64,000 nt of DNA from Marinomonas mediterranea MMB-1 (GCF_000192865.1 NC_015276.1:4334501-4398500); one strand, 5' to 3'. Shown: positions 1 to 9,800, counted from the stretch's first letter. Notes: generated by a model not told the origin, from the sequence alone. Program-made: numbers and translations.

Positions 1-2
1 CC

Positions 3-1934
3 TTATTAGCGCTTTTGCTTGTCGTTGCAGCCGTTAGTATTTCTGGCTCAAATACGATGCAACAACATCTAAAAACCGTCACCGGTGACGTCGCGAACAT
101 AACAACAGAAAGTACGATACTGAACGACCAGTTGGCGCTTTCAAATATCGCCGTACTGCGATACCTCGTCACAAAAGCAGAACAAGACCTTGAAGCGCCA
201 TTTAATCAGTATACCCAAGGGCAAACTGGTTTTTCCGACACAACAGTACGTCTCAACGACGCTCTGACAGACCACCCTGAACTGGTACAAACACTTCAAC
301 AAATTCAAACCAAGTCGAGTGGTTTTTTCGATACGGCAGAGTTCGCACTTAAGAATCATAAGCATTCTATTCAACTCCAACAAGAACTTGCCAATATGAA
401 GCTAGACTGGATTGAGTCGCTTGAATTTGGGATGGACGATCTAACCGCCATTGAAAGTTACCCTGAATCAAAGGAGCAAGAGTTCGCAGCGTCTTATATT
501 CGTAGCCAACTCTCCAGCCTAATCGACCTGACCAACGATTATTTTGACCTAACAGATTTAGGCGAACTCGCGTCCATGCGTACTGAAATGACGAAAGGCT
601 TTGCCCGTATTGGCGACTTGAGTCAAAAATTAAACGATGGAGACATGAACAGTCTGCTCACTGAATTCATTGATAACCTTCAAAGCGATGACGGCGTCGT
701 AAACGCTCACTATACCTTCAACAAACTTAACAAAGAGTCCGAATCTGCCGCCAACCGCTTGATGGAAAGCATGCAGCAATTGCAGCAACACAGCGCTCAA
801 CTGCTCGCCGACGTCTCGGCCATTCGAGTAGAAGCACGCGATGATGCCATGCTCGCCTCTCAGTTATCGAGAAGCGTCACCTACGTTTCGGTCGTTATTT
901 CTATTATCGCCGCCCTGATCGTTGCTCTGTGGGTGAGTCGAAGTATTCGAACGCCTTTAGCCGAAGTCATGAGAGTTTTGGGAGACGTCGCGAAAGGTGA
1001 TTTTACACAGCACAGTAACGTCAAAACAAAAGATGAGTTCGGCGAGCTATCAAAGTGGGTAAACAGTCTGGTTGCGAGACTAAAAGATGTCATGCAGCAA
1101 GTAAGTGAAGCATCAGGGAAAGTCGAAAATGCCGCCCACCAAACCCACGAAATTGCGGAGACCTCGCAACACTTAATGAGCTCCCAGAATGAAAAAACCA
1201 CTGGCGTCGCCTCTGCCATGACAGAGATGGCTGCTACCGTGAACGAAGTCGCTAAAAATGCGGAAAACAGCCTGAACAAAATCCAAAGTGTGGACAAAAA
1301 CGCAGAAGAAAGCCGAGATAAAATGCAACACAATATCGATGAAGTTGAAAAACTCGTTGCGCAGCTAGAACATTCCACCACCTTAGTAAATAACGTTAAC
1401 GAGCACTCCAAAAACATCGACCAAATACTAGAAGTTATCCAAGGCATTGCAGAGCAAACCAACTTATTAGCACTTAATGCCGCCATTGAAGCAGCGCGCG
1501 CGGGTGAGCAAGGTCGAGGTTTTGCGGTTGTTGCAGACGAAGTACGAACACTGGCGACGCGTACTCACCAGTCGACAGAAGAGATTCAGACCGTCATTCA
1601 ACAGCTTCAAAAAGGCGTCAAAGAAACTGTTGTTAGTATGGAGCAATGCCGTAACAACGCATACACCAGCATGGATGAAGCGCGTAACGTCGGTACGACG
1701 CTTGATTCATTGAGAAGCATGATGTCCGATATTCGAGACTTAAGTATGCAAATAGCAACGGCGGCTGAGCAGCAGTCATTAGTGGCTCAAGAGATAAACC
1801 AAAGTGTGCACGAGATCTCGGATAGCAGTGAAACCGCCTCCGCAGAAGCACTTAAAGGCCAAAGAAGCAGTTTGTCCATGACCGAACTTGCCGCGGAGCA
1901 AATGCAATTAGTCGCGCAGTTTAAGACACAGTAA
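3..1934 (+). CDS. Methyl-accepting chemotaxis protein, 5' end outside the window
   Basis: Inner-membrane chemoreceptor that signals to CheA/CheW. The frame is open to the window edge and begins inside a hydrophobic helix (LLALLLVVAAVSI), so the true start lies upstream. A long periplasmic helical region follows, then a second membrane helix (about codons 290-312), a HAMP linker and the cytoplasmic signalling coiled coil. The conserved hairpin tip EQTNLLALNAAIEAARAGE is encoded near 1456-1512 and is followed by GRGFAVVADEVRTLA. The family is certain; the ligand cannot be told. The helical sensor could be of HBM or TarH-like type. Confidence 0.95.
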   Translation, partial: LLALLLVVAAVSISGSNTMQQHLKTVTGDVANITTESTILNDQLALSNIAVLRYLVTKAEQDLEAPFNQYTQGQTGFSDTTVRLNDALTDHPELVQTLQQIQTKSSGFFDTAEFALKNHKHSIQLQQELANMKLDWIESLEFGMDDLTAIESYPESKEQEFAASYIRSQLSSLIDLTNDYFDLTDLGELASMRTEMTKGFARIGDLSQKLNDGDMNSLLTEFIDNLQSDDGVVNAHYTFNKLNKESESAANRLMESMQQLQQHSAQLLADVSAIRVEARDDAMLASQLSRSVTYVSVVISIIAALIVALWVSRSIRTPLAEVMRVLGDVAKGDFTQHSNVKTKDEFGELSKWVNSLVARLKDVMQQVSEASGKVENAAHQTHEIAETSQHLMSSQNEKTTGVASAMTEMAATVNEVAKNAENSLNKIQSVDKNAEESRDKMQHNIDEVEKLVAQLEHSTTLVNNVNEHSKNIDQILEVIQGIAEQTNLLALNAAIEAARAGEQGRGFAVVADEVRTLATRTHQSTEEIQTVIQQLQKGVKETVVSMEQCRNNAYTSMDEARNVGTTLDSLRSMMSDIRDLSMQIATAAEQQSLVAQEINQSVHEISDSSETASAEALKGQRSSLSMTELAAEQMQLVAQFKTQ

Positions 1935-2234
1935 AACGAAAAGGCTCTTTGATTCCTTCTTGAACCCAACCGTAAATTGCGAATCCTAGAGCGGCACGTC
2001 ATGACTAAAAGCCTTTCTTTACCGAACAAAGTTTGACGAAAACTGCCTCAATCTGCCTCTATTAAGAGGTAGCCGCCACAGGCTACAATGGAGCCTCGCT
2101 TGCTCTCAAATTGAGCGAGAGAAAAACGACTCGAATTGACTGAGAGCAGAACGAAATATACTCCGTTTTCCGCTCTCGATAAGTCTGCTTGTTTCAATTC
2201 CGAAAACAAGCAATGCGGTTCAAGGAACCTTCAT
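1935..2234. other. Intergenic region without a recognised gene
   Basis: No convincing coding sequence is visible. There is a small inverted repeat CCTCT-atta-AGAGG near 2057-2070 and an imperfect CTCGCT/AGCGAG repeat near 2095-2122. The reading frame of the next gene stays open upstream from 2136, but the ribosome-binding site places its start at 2235, so 2136-2234 is treated as leader. Confidence 0.5.
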
Positions 2235-3122
2235 ATGACACCACACCACCTGTTACTGGGGTTAGCCATTATCTTTGCTTGGGGCTTTAACTTTGTCGTC
2301 ATACGTTGGGGGCTGGACGGCTTAACGCCAATGATGCTGGGTGGTCTTCGGTTTTTAGCGGTTGCAGTCATTGGGTCGTGCTTTTTTGCAAAGCCTAATA
2401 CCCCATTGAAGTGGTGGTTTCTATACGCTCTTCCAATCAGCTTTGGGCAATTCGCGTTTCTATTCACCGCGATGGAGTTTGGCATGCCAGCGGGACTTGC
2501 TTCCCTTGTGCTCCAAGCTCAAGCCATCTTTACGGTTTTATTCGCCATTTTATTTTTAAAAGAATACATTCGGCCTTATCAAATTATCGCCATTCTCATT
2601 GCCGCAATCGGCCTGATGGTCATCGGTTCAGAAAATAACGATACACATATGACCTTAGTTGGCTTTGTTTTAACGCTGGTTGCGGCATCGAGCTGGGCGA
2701 TAGGTAATATTGCAACGAAGATAATCAGTCAAAAAGGATACAGCGCAAACGTCAACCTTGTTATTTGGTCTTGCTGGATTCCACCTATTCCCTTCTTTCT
2801 TTGCGCGTACTTTATCGACGGTAGCGACTTAATGTGGGATAGCCTGCTGCACATCGATATAACCACCATCGCGACACTTGCCTATCTCTCGATTTTTGCA
2901 ACGGTAGGAGGATACGGACTCTGGAGCTTTTTGATGTCTCGCTACTCGGCAAGCACGGTCGCACCCCTTACTTTGGGTGTGCCTGTTGTAGGGCTGACAT
3001 CGTCAGCGATGCTGCTTGACGAGCACATATCAAACGTTCAATGGATCGGTATCGGTGTGGTGCTAGTTGGGCTGATCTTAAATACATTTGGCGGTAAGTG
3101 GCTCAAAGCCCTGAGCCGCTAA
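2235..3122 (+). CDS. eamA: EamA-family exporter (O-acetylserine/cysteine type)
   Basis: Drug/metabolite-transporter superfamily protein of 295 residues with ten predicted membrane helices, made of two EamA repeats. It carries WGFNFVVIRWGL near the N terminus and GMPAGLASLVLQAQAIFT, both very close to what I recall of E. coli EamA (YdeD), which exports O-acetylserine and cysteine metabolites. The start at 2235 is chosen because AAGGA lies about nine bases upstream; the open frame extends 33 codons further but that part is not hydrophobic and not family-like. It appears monocistronic, followed by a hairpin shared with the convergent gene. Substrate is inferred from the family. Confidence 0.85.
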   Translation: MTPHHLLLGLAIIFAWGFNFVVIRWGLDGLTPMMLGGLRFLAVAVIGSCFFAKPNTPLKWWFLYALPISFGQFAFLFTAMEFGMPAGLASLVLQAQAIFTVLFAILFLKEYIRPYQIIAILIAAIGLMVIGSENNDTHMTLVGFVLTLVAASSWAIGNIATKIISQKGYSANVNLVIWSCWIPPIPFFLCAYFIDGSDLMWDSLLHIDITTIATLAYLSIFATVGGYGLWSFLMSRYSASTVAPLTLGVPVVGLTSSAMLLDEHISNVQWIGIGVVLVGLILNTFGGKWLKALSR

Positions 3123-3148
3123 CGCTTGAAAATATGGGAGTCCAGTTA

Positions 3149-3169
3149 AAGGCTCTGCGAATGAGCCTT
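3149..3169. terminator. Hairpin between convergent genes
   Basis: Perfect 7-bp stem AAGGCTC/GAGCCTT with a 7-base loop between eamA and the convergent EAL gene. The T-tract is poor on both sides, so this is a probable but weak bidirectional terminator. Confidence 0.45.
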
Positions 3170-3188
3170 CAGCGAAAAGGCCCATTCC

Positions 3189-5258
3189 TCAGAGAACACC
3201 AAGCAACAACAAATCCTTTGATTTAAGACGATCATTTAAATCAATCACGTCAGAAAGTTGAGTCGGCATAGAGATATAATACCCTTGAAAATAAACACAC
3301 CCCATTTCACGCAATCGCTTTAATTGAAGTTGGGTTTCAATACCTTCTGCGACAAGGTCGTATTTGAAAGCGCGCGCGATGGTGATCATTGACTGGATAA
3401 TCACCCCCGTTTCATACTCATCCATTTCGTTAACAAACCCTCTGTCGATCTTAATTTCGTCAACTGGAATGTTTTTAAGATGATTAAACGACGTGTAGCC
3501 CGTTCCAAAGTCATCAAGAGAAATACGACACCCAAAGCTGCGAAGCCTTTCCAACATACAGGTGTTGGCTTGGTTTAGGTCGACGAATGACGTTTCGGTA
3601 ATCTCCAAACGCAACTGAGAAGGAGAAATAGAACTGGCATTAACCGCCTCTTCAAATCGTTCAATAAAGGTCGTATCCAGTAATTCTTGAGAGGATATAT
3701 TGATGGAAATCGTAAAGTCATCAGGCAATGATACGCTTTCGAGTGCCTTCAAACTTTTTCCAATCACCATTCGATCGATCTCTCGGATCAGCCCCGTCTT
3801 TTCCGCAACGGTAACGTAAACCTGAGGCGACAAGCCGCTTAAACTGTCCAAGCTCGAACGTAGCAAGGCTTCTGCCCCAACGATCTGGTTTACTTGAGCG
3901 TCATAAACAGGCAGATACAATAAGTAAAATTTATCTTCAGCTAAACTTTTACGTACTTCTTGCTCAATATAAGCGGAATATCGAATGGCTTCATGAATTT
4001 CATCGGTGAACATGCGAATATCTTCATGAGTACCGAGAATAGATTGTACAACTTGTCGAGCCTTGTCGATCACGCCATCCAACAGAACATCTTGCATCGC
4101 ATCTCTAATAATGCCGATTTTAACTTCAAGTCGAATATGACCTAGCTTTTGAAGAGTGTCTCCCTGAGTAAGGCTGTCAAACATTGCGCTTTCTTGCTCA
4201 AAATCAAGTCTACCATTAGGAAGGTAGACGGCAATTTCGTCATTTTCCAGCGTTGCAATAATCGGCGCTAATCCCTGCAACGCCTCCTGCAAATGCTCTG
4301 CACTTTTGGTCACCAGGTAATGCGCGGTATCCACTCCAAAATGTTTCACAACATTTTGCCAGTTTGTGATTTTAACCAAATATAAATGCCCATCATTGAA
4401 CTCAGGTGAGCGTACAGCATGCTCAAATCCAACCGCATTTAGCAACCCAGTATGCACATCAAACGATGCGTCTTTGCGAACACTACGAAGCAAACGATTA
4501 TTGAACCAAGCGTAATGAAGTAAAAATAAAAACAAGCAAATTACCCAGTCATACAACAACCACTTATTTAAAGTACGTTTGTTAATGTAATGAGCATGAG
4601 AGACCAAATTGGAAACGGTGACTTTATAATGACCTGTCGTTAACGGAACATCATTTATGGAGAACTCCATACTGTGAATCTTTGAAAAGTCTTTATCCGC
4701 TTCGTCAAACTCGACCTTGTATTGACTCTGCCACCACGTTTCAACATCGAATCGATTGATAGGAATGTGTTTCTCTCCATTACCTCTGATTCTAACCGCA
4801 TGATATTTCACATCGCTATTCTTTGGGTAATTGCGGTAGCCGCCTTCCATAATCGTTTTAATAAAAATACGCATACGTCCGTCGTATTCAGGCGCATCCG
4901 ACCAAACATTAATATCGAGCGAGAACTCATCGACTTTTTCAAACGATTCTTCAGAGCCTTGCTCTCTGGGGAAAGAGAGTGCCGCACCACAGTAGAGAAT
5001 GGGGATTTCGTCGGTTACATTACACTCAAACTCGACCAAGTTGTCTGCTGTTCTAAAGCGAGTGACGCCAGAAAGATCTTCTCCATTGGACGCGAAGCTA
5101 GCACGTAATTCATTACGAGGGTCGGTCAGTAAAGACGTACTTTTGATATTGAGAGGCGAATGAGTAAATGCGAGCAGCGCAAAGCTAATGATTGCAACAA
5201 TCGTAAAAATGAACAGGTATATCTTAGTTATACTATTAGAATCGTATGTCTTAGGCAT
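3189..5258 (-). CDS. Membrane EAL-domain c-di-GMP phosphodiesterase with degenerate GGDEF domain
   Basis: Protein of 689 residues predicted to hydrolyse cyclic di-GMP. Order: membrane helix (about 11-31), periplasmic beta-rich domain (35-225), second helix (about 233-251), a GGDEF-like domain without a recognisable GGDEF signature (260-415), and an EAL domain (425-680). The EAL catalytic set looks intact: E463-A-L, N520, E555, DD at 582-583, K603, E638 and Q658, with DDFGTGYTS in the loop. It should therefore be an active phosphodiesterase, with the GGDEF-like part at most regulatory. The signal sensed by the periplasmic domain is unknown. It is transcribed alone. Confidence 0.9.
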   Translation of the reverse strand: MPKTYDSNSITKIYLFIFTIVAIISFALLAFTHSPLNIKSTSLLTDPRNELRASFASNGEDLSGVTRFRTADNLVEFECNVTDEIPILYCGAALSFPREQGSEESFEKVDEFSLDINVWSDAPEYDGRMRIFIKTIMEGGYRNYPKNSDVKYHAVRIRGNGEKHIPINRFDVETWWQSQYKVEFDEADKDFSKIHSMEFSINDVPLTTGHYKVTVSNLVSHAHYINKRTLNKWLLYDWVICLFLFLLHYAWFNNRLLRSVRKDASFDVHTGLLNAVGFEHAVRSPEFNDGHLYLVKITNWQNVVKHFGVDTAHYLVTKSAEHLQEALQGLAPIIATLENDEIAVYLPNGRLDFEQESAMFDSLTQGDTLQKLGHIRLEVKIGIIRDAMQDVLLDGVIDKARQVVQSILGTHEDIRMFTDEIHEAIRYSAYIEQEVRKSLAEDKFYLLYLPVYDAQVNQIVGAEALLRSSLDSLSGLSPQVYVTVAEKTGLIREIDRMVIGKSLKALESVSLPDDFTISINISSQELLDTTFIERFEEAVNASSISPSQLRLEITETSFVDLNQANTCMLERLRSFGCRISLDDFGTGYTSFNHLKNIPVDEIKIDRGFVNEMDEYETGVIIQSMITIARAFKYDLVAEGIETQLQLKRLREMGCVYFQGYYISMPTQLSDVIDLNDRLKSKDLLLLGVL

Positions 5259-5298
5259 ACCACAACATCCCTCAGAGCTCTTTTAATGCCTAGTGCGC

Positions 5299-5333
5299 AG
5301 TACCGACCTTATAAAATATTTAAGGAAGGTACT
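5299..5333. repeat. Imperfect inverted repeat downstream of the channel gene
   Basis: Arms AGTACC-ga-CCTTA and TAAGG-aa-GGTACT flank an A+T-rich loop. It lies between the stop of the channel gene and the start of the EAL gene, both on the minus strand. It may act as a terminator or operator; there is no T-tract. Confidence 0.35.
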
Positions 5334-5464
5334 GTTTAACCACAATACTTTGTTTAGAGAAGTGGTGACTCGACTTTCACGCCAAAGTGCGCCACTTCCT
5401 TCGGCTATCCCTACCTAATTAGAAGCGTATTCTTTATAGAAATTACAGATAATTTACATTAACT

Positions 5465-6286
5465 TCAATCCTTAGGCTTATCTAATTTTTCGCTCAACGC
5501 TTGGACTTGCTTTTGCAACTCAGAAATCTGGTTAACCAAAGCTTGATGATTATCCTCTTGCTCTTGATGCTCTTTTGCTGATGTTTCCTGAGTCATCACA
5601 TCCAACACCACCCCAACCATCATGTTTAAGAACACAAACGCCGTTAAAAAGATAAAGACAACATAAAAGATCCAACTAAATGGATAGACCGCCATTGTCT
5701 CATACATGACGTCCGTCCAATCTTCAAAGGTCGCAACCCGAAATAGGGTCAGCATGGATATCGCAATGTCCCCCCATAACGTCTCGTTCACATTTTCGAA
5801 GAAGATTGAGCCAACTGCGGCAAATAAGTAAAAGATGATAAACATGAGCAAAGCGATGTAGCCCATTTTAGGAATCGCTTTCAGTAGTGCATTGATCAGC
5901 ACTCTCAAATCAGGAATGATCGAGACCAATCTTAAAACACGGAATACACGTAGCAATCGAGCAACCAGTATCATATCCGTATCGGAAATTGGCATCAGAC
6001 TCCCGACTACAATTACCATATCAAACACGTTCCAAGGGTCTTTGAAAAAAGCCCTCTTTTTCTCATAAGAAATAAACCGCAGAACAATCTCGACTAAGAA
6101 AAAAACCGTAATCGCGGTGTCGAGGTAGTTAATAGCCAACTCAACTTCATAGGGCAGCGAATAGGTTTTTGCGCCTACCGTCAATGCAGCAATGATAATA
6201 ATGCTGATAATAAAGCCTTGAAACCAAACACTACGTTCAACGCGCTTAACCAAACCTAGAAAAGAGTTTGAAGGGGTTACTTCCAT
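5465..6286 (-). CDS. Voltage-gated cation channel, one-domain bacterial (BacNav-like)
   Basis: A 273-residue channel subunit expected to form a homotetramer in the inner membrane. Six helices are visible. S4 carries four arginines at three-residue spacing (R110, R113, R116, R119). The pore loop reads TFEDWTD (186-192), where NaChBac and NavAb have TLES-W. The C terminus (about 240-270) is a polar linker followed by a short coiled coil, as in the BacNav family. The extra acidic residues in the filter make ion preference (Na+ versus Ca2+) uncertain. It is a single gene; a role in motility or pH/ion response is possible but not shown by the context. Confidence 0.88.
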   Translation of the reverse strand: MEVTPSNSFLGLVKRVERSVWFQGFIISIIIIAALTVGAKTYSLPYEVELAINYLDTAITVFFLVEIVLRFISYEKKRAFFKDPWNVFDMVIVVGSLMPISDTDMILVARLLRVFRVLRLVSIIPDLRVLINALLKAIPKMGYIALLMFIIFYLFAAVGSIFFENVNETLWGDIAISMLTLFRVATFEDWTDVMYETMAVYPFSWIFYVVFIFLTAFVFLNMMVGVVLDVMTQETSAKEHQEQEDNHQALVNQISELQKQVQALSEKLDKPKD

Positions 6287-6436
6287 CAGGGGGACGCCTC
6301 TCGGATCAATAATGTATTCGTATACGAGATTACCTCATACACGCTTATTCTGATGGCAATACTAATGAGAGAAGGGCTCGCCTTTCAAGGTCTTATTTCG
6401 CTTTTGCAGTACGAAAGCAAAACATCATTTATTAAT

Positions 6437-7798
6437 CTACTTAAACGAGACTGCTTGCAAATACTTCTCGTACTCTTCAGCAGGCACAAAAGCGCCTCCG
6501 GTAAGCCAAGCAATATGAGTACTATTTCCCATCTTTTCTAACAAACCGTGGTGTTTGAGATAAGTTTGTCCGCTATTCGTGTTCAGCATTTGCAGACCAC
6601 TGCAACTAATGGCGGCGGACGGCTCAACTTCTATCCCTTGTAAGCGTTTCAACTTTTCCAGATCTCGATAGAGCACGGCATCGCGTTGGGTGTATACACC
6701 AGAAACCATATGACGTGTCACATCACAGACCCATTGAGAGGCAGTACCAACGGCTAAACCGTCGGCGTCGGTGTCAATCGACAACCCGAAATCATAAACA
6801 GGTGTTGGGGCGCTATTGGGTTGTCCTGCCATCCCCAACAGCATACAAGGCGCTTGAACGGGCTCCGCGAAAAAACAGTGTACGTGATCACCAAAGACCG
6901 ATTTCAGACCAAACGTGATACCGCCCGGTGCGCCACCAACGCCTGCGGGAAGATAAACAAACAATGGATGATCTTTGTCGACGCTAATCTCTGCGTTTTC
7001 CAGCTGCTCTTTTAGTCGCAACGCCGCGACTGCGTATCCCATAAACAAGTGCGACGATCGTTCGTCATCAACGAAATAGCTATAAGGGTCGGCCTCGCTT
7101 TGTACTCGCCCTGCTTCAACAGCAGCGCCATAATCAGCAGTATGCTCAACAACCTGAACACCGCGTTTGCGTAAACGGTCTTTCTTCCATTTTTTAGCAT
7201 CCGACGACATATGCACCACCGCGTTGAAGCCTAACGCGGCGCCAATAATACCGATGCTCAGTCCTAAATTCCCAGTGCTGCCCACCGCAATCGTGTACTG
7301 AGCAAATACCGACTTAGCGGGCTCAGATAGAAACGCGTGATAATCTGAATTCGTGCTTTCAATGATGCCCACCTTTAATGCAAGTGATTCGGCGAAATGC
7401 AGTACTTCATGAATACCACCCCGCGCCTTTATCGAGCCGGCCACTGGGAGGTTATGGTCACTTTTTATGAACAAACGTCCACCAGCTTGATTCAGCTTTT
7501 CAAGCGCCACTTCTCCGTGCGGCAATTCGCCCAGTAGCAATTCGCCACGCAACAGCGAAACCTCGTCCAAGGTGGACTCGATTAGCCCATTGGTTTCTTT
7601 AAGTTCAGGGAAAAGTGATATCAATACGGGAGAGAATCGACGCAGACGAGCATCGGCATCAAAGATCAAGCCCACATCAGCAAAGGTTGTGGCTTCGGAG
7701 CCGTAACTGGGATTAATCCACAAAAACGGCTCTGCGTCTCTTATGTATTCGGTTTGTTTTTTAGAAAGGTTTAACTTCGCTTTTTCTGACGTGCTCAT
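6437..7798 (-). CDS. dsdA: D-serine dehydratase (D-serine ammonia-lyase)
   Basis: Cytoplasmic PLP enzyme converting D-serine to pyruvate and ammonia. The 453-residue length fits DsdA (about 440). The Schiff-base lysine is K124 in GSIKARGG, and VGSTGNLGLSIG supplies the phosphate-binding glycine loop. The surrounding LPVAGSIKARGGIHEVL matches the DsdA signature. No dsdC regulator or dsdX transporter is adjacent, so this is a lone detoxification/catabolic gene. Start taken at the first ATG, 7798. Confidence 0.93.
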   Translation of the reverse strand: MSTSEKAKLNLSKKQTEYIRDAEPFLWINPSYGSEATTFADVGLIFDADARLRRFSPVLISLFPELKETNGLIESTLDEVSLLRGELLLGELPHGEVALEKLNQAGGRLFIKSDHNLPVAGSIKARGGIHEVLHFAESLALKVGIIESTNSDYHAFLSEPAKSVFAQYTIAVGSTGNLGLSIGIIGAALGFNAVVHMSSDAKKWKKDRLRKRGVQVVEHTADYGAAVEAGRVQSEADPYSYFVDDERSSHLFMGYAVAALRLKEQLENAEISVDKDHPLFVYLPAGVGGAPGGITFGLKSVFGDHVHCFFAEPVQAPCMLLGMAGQPNSAPTPVYDFGLSIDTDADGLAVGTASQWVCDVTRHMVSGVYTQRDAVLYRDLEKLKRLQGIEVEPSAAISCSGLQMLNTNSGQTYLKHHGLLEKMGNSTHIAWLTGGAFVPAEEYEKYLQAVSFK

Positions 7799-7961
7799 AC
7801 TGCTTCGCGTCCATTAAGCTCTGATTGCTCGATTAGATAACTCTTCAATGGCTCTGATTCAAGAGCCGTGATTCAATAGCTCTGTATAAAATTGCTCGGA
7901 TCATCTTGAGGTTGAGGGGTTTAGGGTTAATAGCGCCTCTTTAAATAACCTAAGGTACACA

Positions 7962-8237
7962 CTAGCTGCGTTTAACTCGAACCACTTTCATTATTTCCAT
8001 AGGGATGCCCGCGACGTTCTCTTCAGCTGGGTAATAGGTCAGATTAACACGTGCTCCACGAAGCGTCCGGTATTTCCCTTTACGACGAAAACGAAAAGGA
8101 ACATCGTAGCCTTCTATCATTAAGGTATGTTGCACCCAATCTTCATCATTACGCTGAACATGCGATTTCACTTTTAAAGCGTCACTGTGCACCATAGCTT
8201 CATTCTTTTGAAGCAAGCTTTTTGGATCTGTTTTCAT
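7962..8237 (-). CDS. Small conserved-looking hypothetical protein
   Basis: Basic protein of about 91 residues that I do not recognise. It is rich in Lys/Arg and shows HTLMIEGYDVPFRFRRKGKY followed by a GARVNLTYYP segment, suggesting a small beta-sheet fold without membrane segments. The start is placed at the ATG at 8237 rather than an upstream TTG at 8267; neither has a clear ribosome-binding site. It lies between dsdA and a DUF1127 gene, all on the minus strand, with no sign of an operon. No function is proposed. Confidence 0.6.
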   Translation of the reverse strand: MKTDPKSLLQKNEAMVHSDALKVKSHVQRNDEDWVQHTLMIEGYDVPFRFRRKGKYRTLRGARVNLTYYPAEENVAGIPMEIMKVVRVKRS

Positions 8238-8423
8238 GTGGGAGACTCGTATCAAACGCGCCGACAATTCGGCCAGAGCGTTTAATTAAAGCACAACCAC
8301 GAAACTTCTTCTAACGACTGTTCAAAAAATAATCATTCTTTTCAATTTTCAAAGTTTGTTAACCGAACAAATAAATAAGGGAAGCGACGGCCTAGGAAAC
8401 AACGCCGCCTCCCACTCGAATCA

Positions 8424-8690
8424 TTACTTCCATAATGGTTTATGTAATTCGTTATAAGCATCTGAACGCATGACGCCGATATCCTTTAACGCCGCGTCAT
8501 CTAACTTTGCCAATTGACTCCGTGTCCGCCAGTTGTGGTGCACTCGCGCGATCATATTCAGAACACGCTGCACTCGCGTTTTCGACTGACTTGGGTGCGC
8601 CTTTTCTAACCGTTCTTTGCATACTCCCTGTTGGCTTTGTTGCTGGCATGTCATAACACTCTGCGCTTGAAAGTGAACTGCGTGGCTCAT
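8424..8690 (-). CDS. DUF1127 (YjiS-like) small protein
   Basis: An 88-residue protein whose C-terminal part (WRTRSQLAKLDDAALKDIG) is a typical DUF1127 motif, an Arg-rich helical domain ending just before a short tail. DUF1127 proteins of alphaproteobacteria have been linked to RNA binding and phosphate or stress responses, but function is not settled in this group. AGGAG sits nine bases before the ATG at 8690, supporting the start. It is divergent from the LysR-type gene at 8820, which may regulate it. Confidence 0.85.
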   Translation of the reverse strand: MSHAVHFQAQSVMTCQQQSQQGVCKERLEKAHPSQSKTRVQRVLNMIARVHHNWRTRSQLAKLDDAALKDIGVMRSDAYNELHKPLWK

Positions 8691-8777
8691 AATTTGTTTC
8701 TCCTATGTCGTTCTGTTGATGATCAAATAATCGTTCAATAAACAAACACTGACAAACGAGAAAAAACACACCATAAT

Positions 8778-8806
8778 TAAGTTTATCTTAACCATACTTA
8801 CGTAAG
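8778..8806. promoter_or_regulatory. Two palindromes between DUF1127 and LysR genes
   Basis: TTAAG-tttat-CTTAA is followed closely by a perfect palindrome CTTACGTAAG (8797-8806), just upstream of the LysR start at 8820. Spaced palindromes in a divergent promoter are usual for LysR-type autoregulation, so this is the likely binding region. Confidence 0.45.
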
Positions 8807-8819
8807 CCCTAGATCCACT

Positions 8820-9800
8820 ATGACTCACTTTCGATTACCGCCGCTCAAATCACTGCTCGCATTCCGGCATGCTGCGAAATCCTTGAGTTTCAAGGAGGCA
8901 TCCGAACACCTTAATGTGACTCAAGCGGCGATCAGTCAGCAAATTAAGACTCTAGAATACACATTGGACATGACCTTATTCGAGCGTCAAACACGACAAG
9001 TATCCTTAACTGTAGAAGGCGAACAACTTTACCAATATGTCGAACAAGCCTTCGATCTATTAGAGCAGGGCGTGCGAACGATTGTTGAAGACCCTAACCC
9101 AAACAGACTCGCTATCAGTACTTTGCCTTCGTTCGCGAGCCGTTGGCTCGTGTCTCGTATTGGTACGTTTCAAGCTATTGAACAATCACTCAATTTATAC
9201 CTAATACCGGGGCTGCAAATCGCCAGTTTTCAGGATCAAGAACTGGATATTTCCGTTCGCTTCGGCCAAGGAAGCTACAGCGACCTAAAATCCGAGCTTC
9301 TATTCGAAGAATTTTTGATCCCGATTTGCCACCCCTCGTTGATTGATCAAAACCTTCCGATCAAACCTCAACTCGCTAAATTACAGATCATCGAGGACAG
9401 CGGTCCAGATATGACCGCGACATGGTCCGTTCTTCAACAACACATTGTCGATGACACTAGAAAGCTACCTTCACACCTAAAAGTCTCAGACGCGACCATT
9501 TTGATTGAAGCCCTTTTATCTGGTCAGGGCATCAGCATGATCCGCTTTAGTTTGGTGTATGATTTAATCAAAAAAGGTCAGCTTATTAGCCCGCTGCCTT
9601 TTTATATGAAATCCACCTATCACTTTTACCTCGTCGCGCCTCCGAGCCACTTTAAGTATGAAAAAGTTCAAAAATTCAGAAAATGGCTCAAACAAGAAGT
9701 AAAAGAAATTCAAACTAGCTGGGAGGAATATCGAGACCAGACGGAAGGACTAATATTGATCGATCCAACAGAACAAAAACACAGCCCAAATAACCGTTAA
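8820..9800 (+). CDS. LysR-family transcriptional regulator, GcvA-like
   Basis: DNA-binding regulator of 326 residues. The N-terminal winged helix-turn-helix is plain (SFKEASEHLNVTQAAISQQI, about 23-42), followed by the periplasmic-binding-protein-like effector domain typical of GcvA relatives (STLPSFASRWLVSRIG). The C terminus runs some 25 residues beyond the usual end with a polar tail. It is divergent from the DUF1127 gene and ends 15 bases before an ABC exporter gene on the same strand, so either neighbour could be its target. Confidence 0.88.
   Translation: MTHFRLPPLKSLLAFRHAAKSLSFKEASEHLNVTQAAISQQIKTLEYTLDMTLFERQTRQVSLTVEGEQLYQYVEQAFDLLEQGVRTIVEDPNPNRLAISTLPSFASRWLVSRIGTFQAIEQSLNLYLIPGLQIASFQDQELDISVRFGQGSYSDLKSELLFEEFLIPICHPSLIDQNLPIKPQLAKLQIIEDSGPDMTATWSVLQQHIVDDTRKLPSHLKVSDATILIEALLSGQGISMIRFSLVYDLIKKGQLISPLPFYMKSTYHFYLVAPPSHFKYEKVQKFRKWLKQEVKEIQTSWEEYRDQTEGLILIDPTEQKHSPNNR

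Noticed and set aside
881..1486. Long antisense open frame of 201 codons
   Set aside because: It lies opposite the chemoreceptor signalling domain, has low-complexity Ser/Cys-rich wording and no ribosome-binding site.
3189..5258. Dual diguanylate cyclase/phosphodiesterase
   Set aside because: The cyclase half has no GGDEF-type signature; only the EAL half keeps its catalytic residues.
7850..7867. Hairpin GGCTCT/AGAGCC as a terminator
   Set aside because: Short stem without T-tract and over 90 bases from the nearest stop codon.
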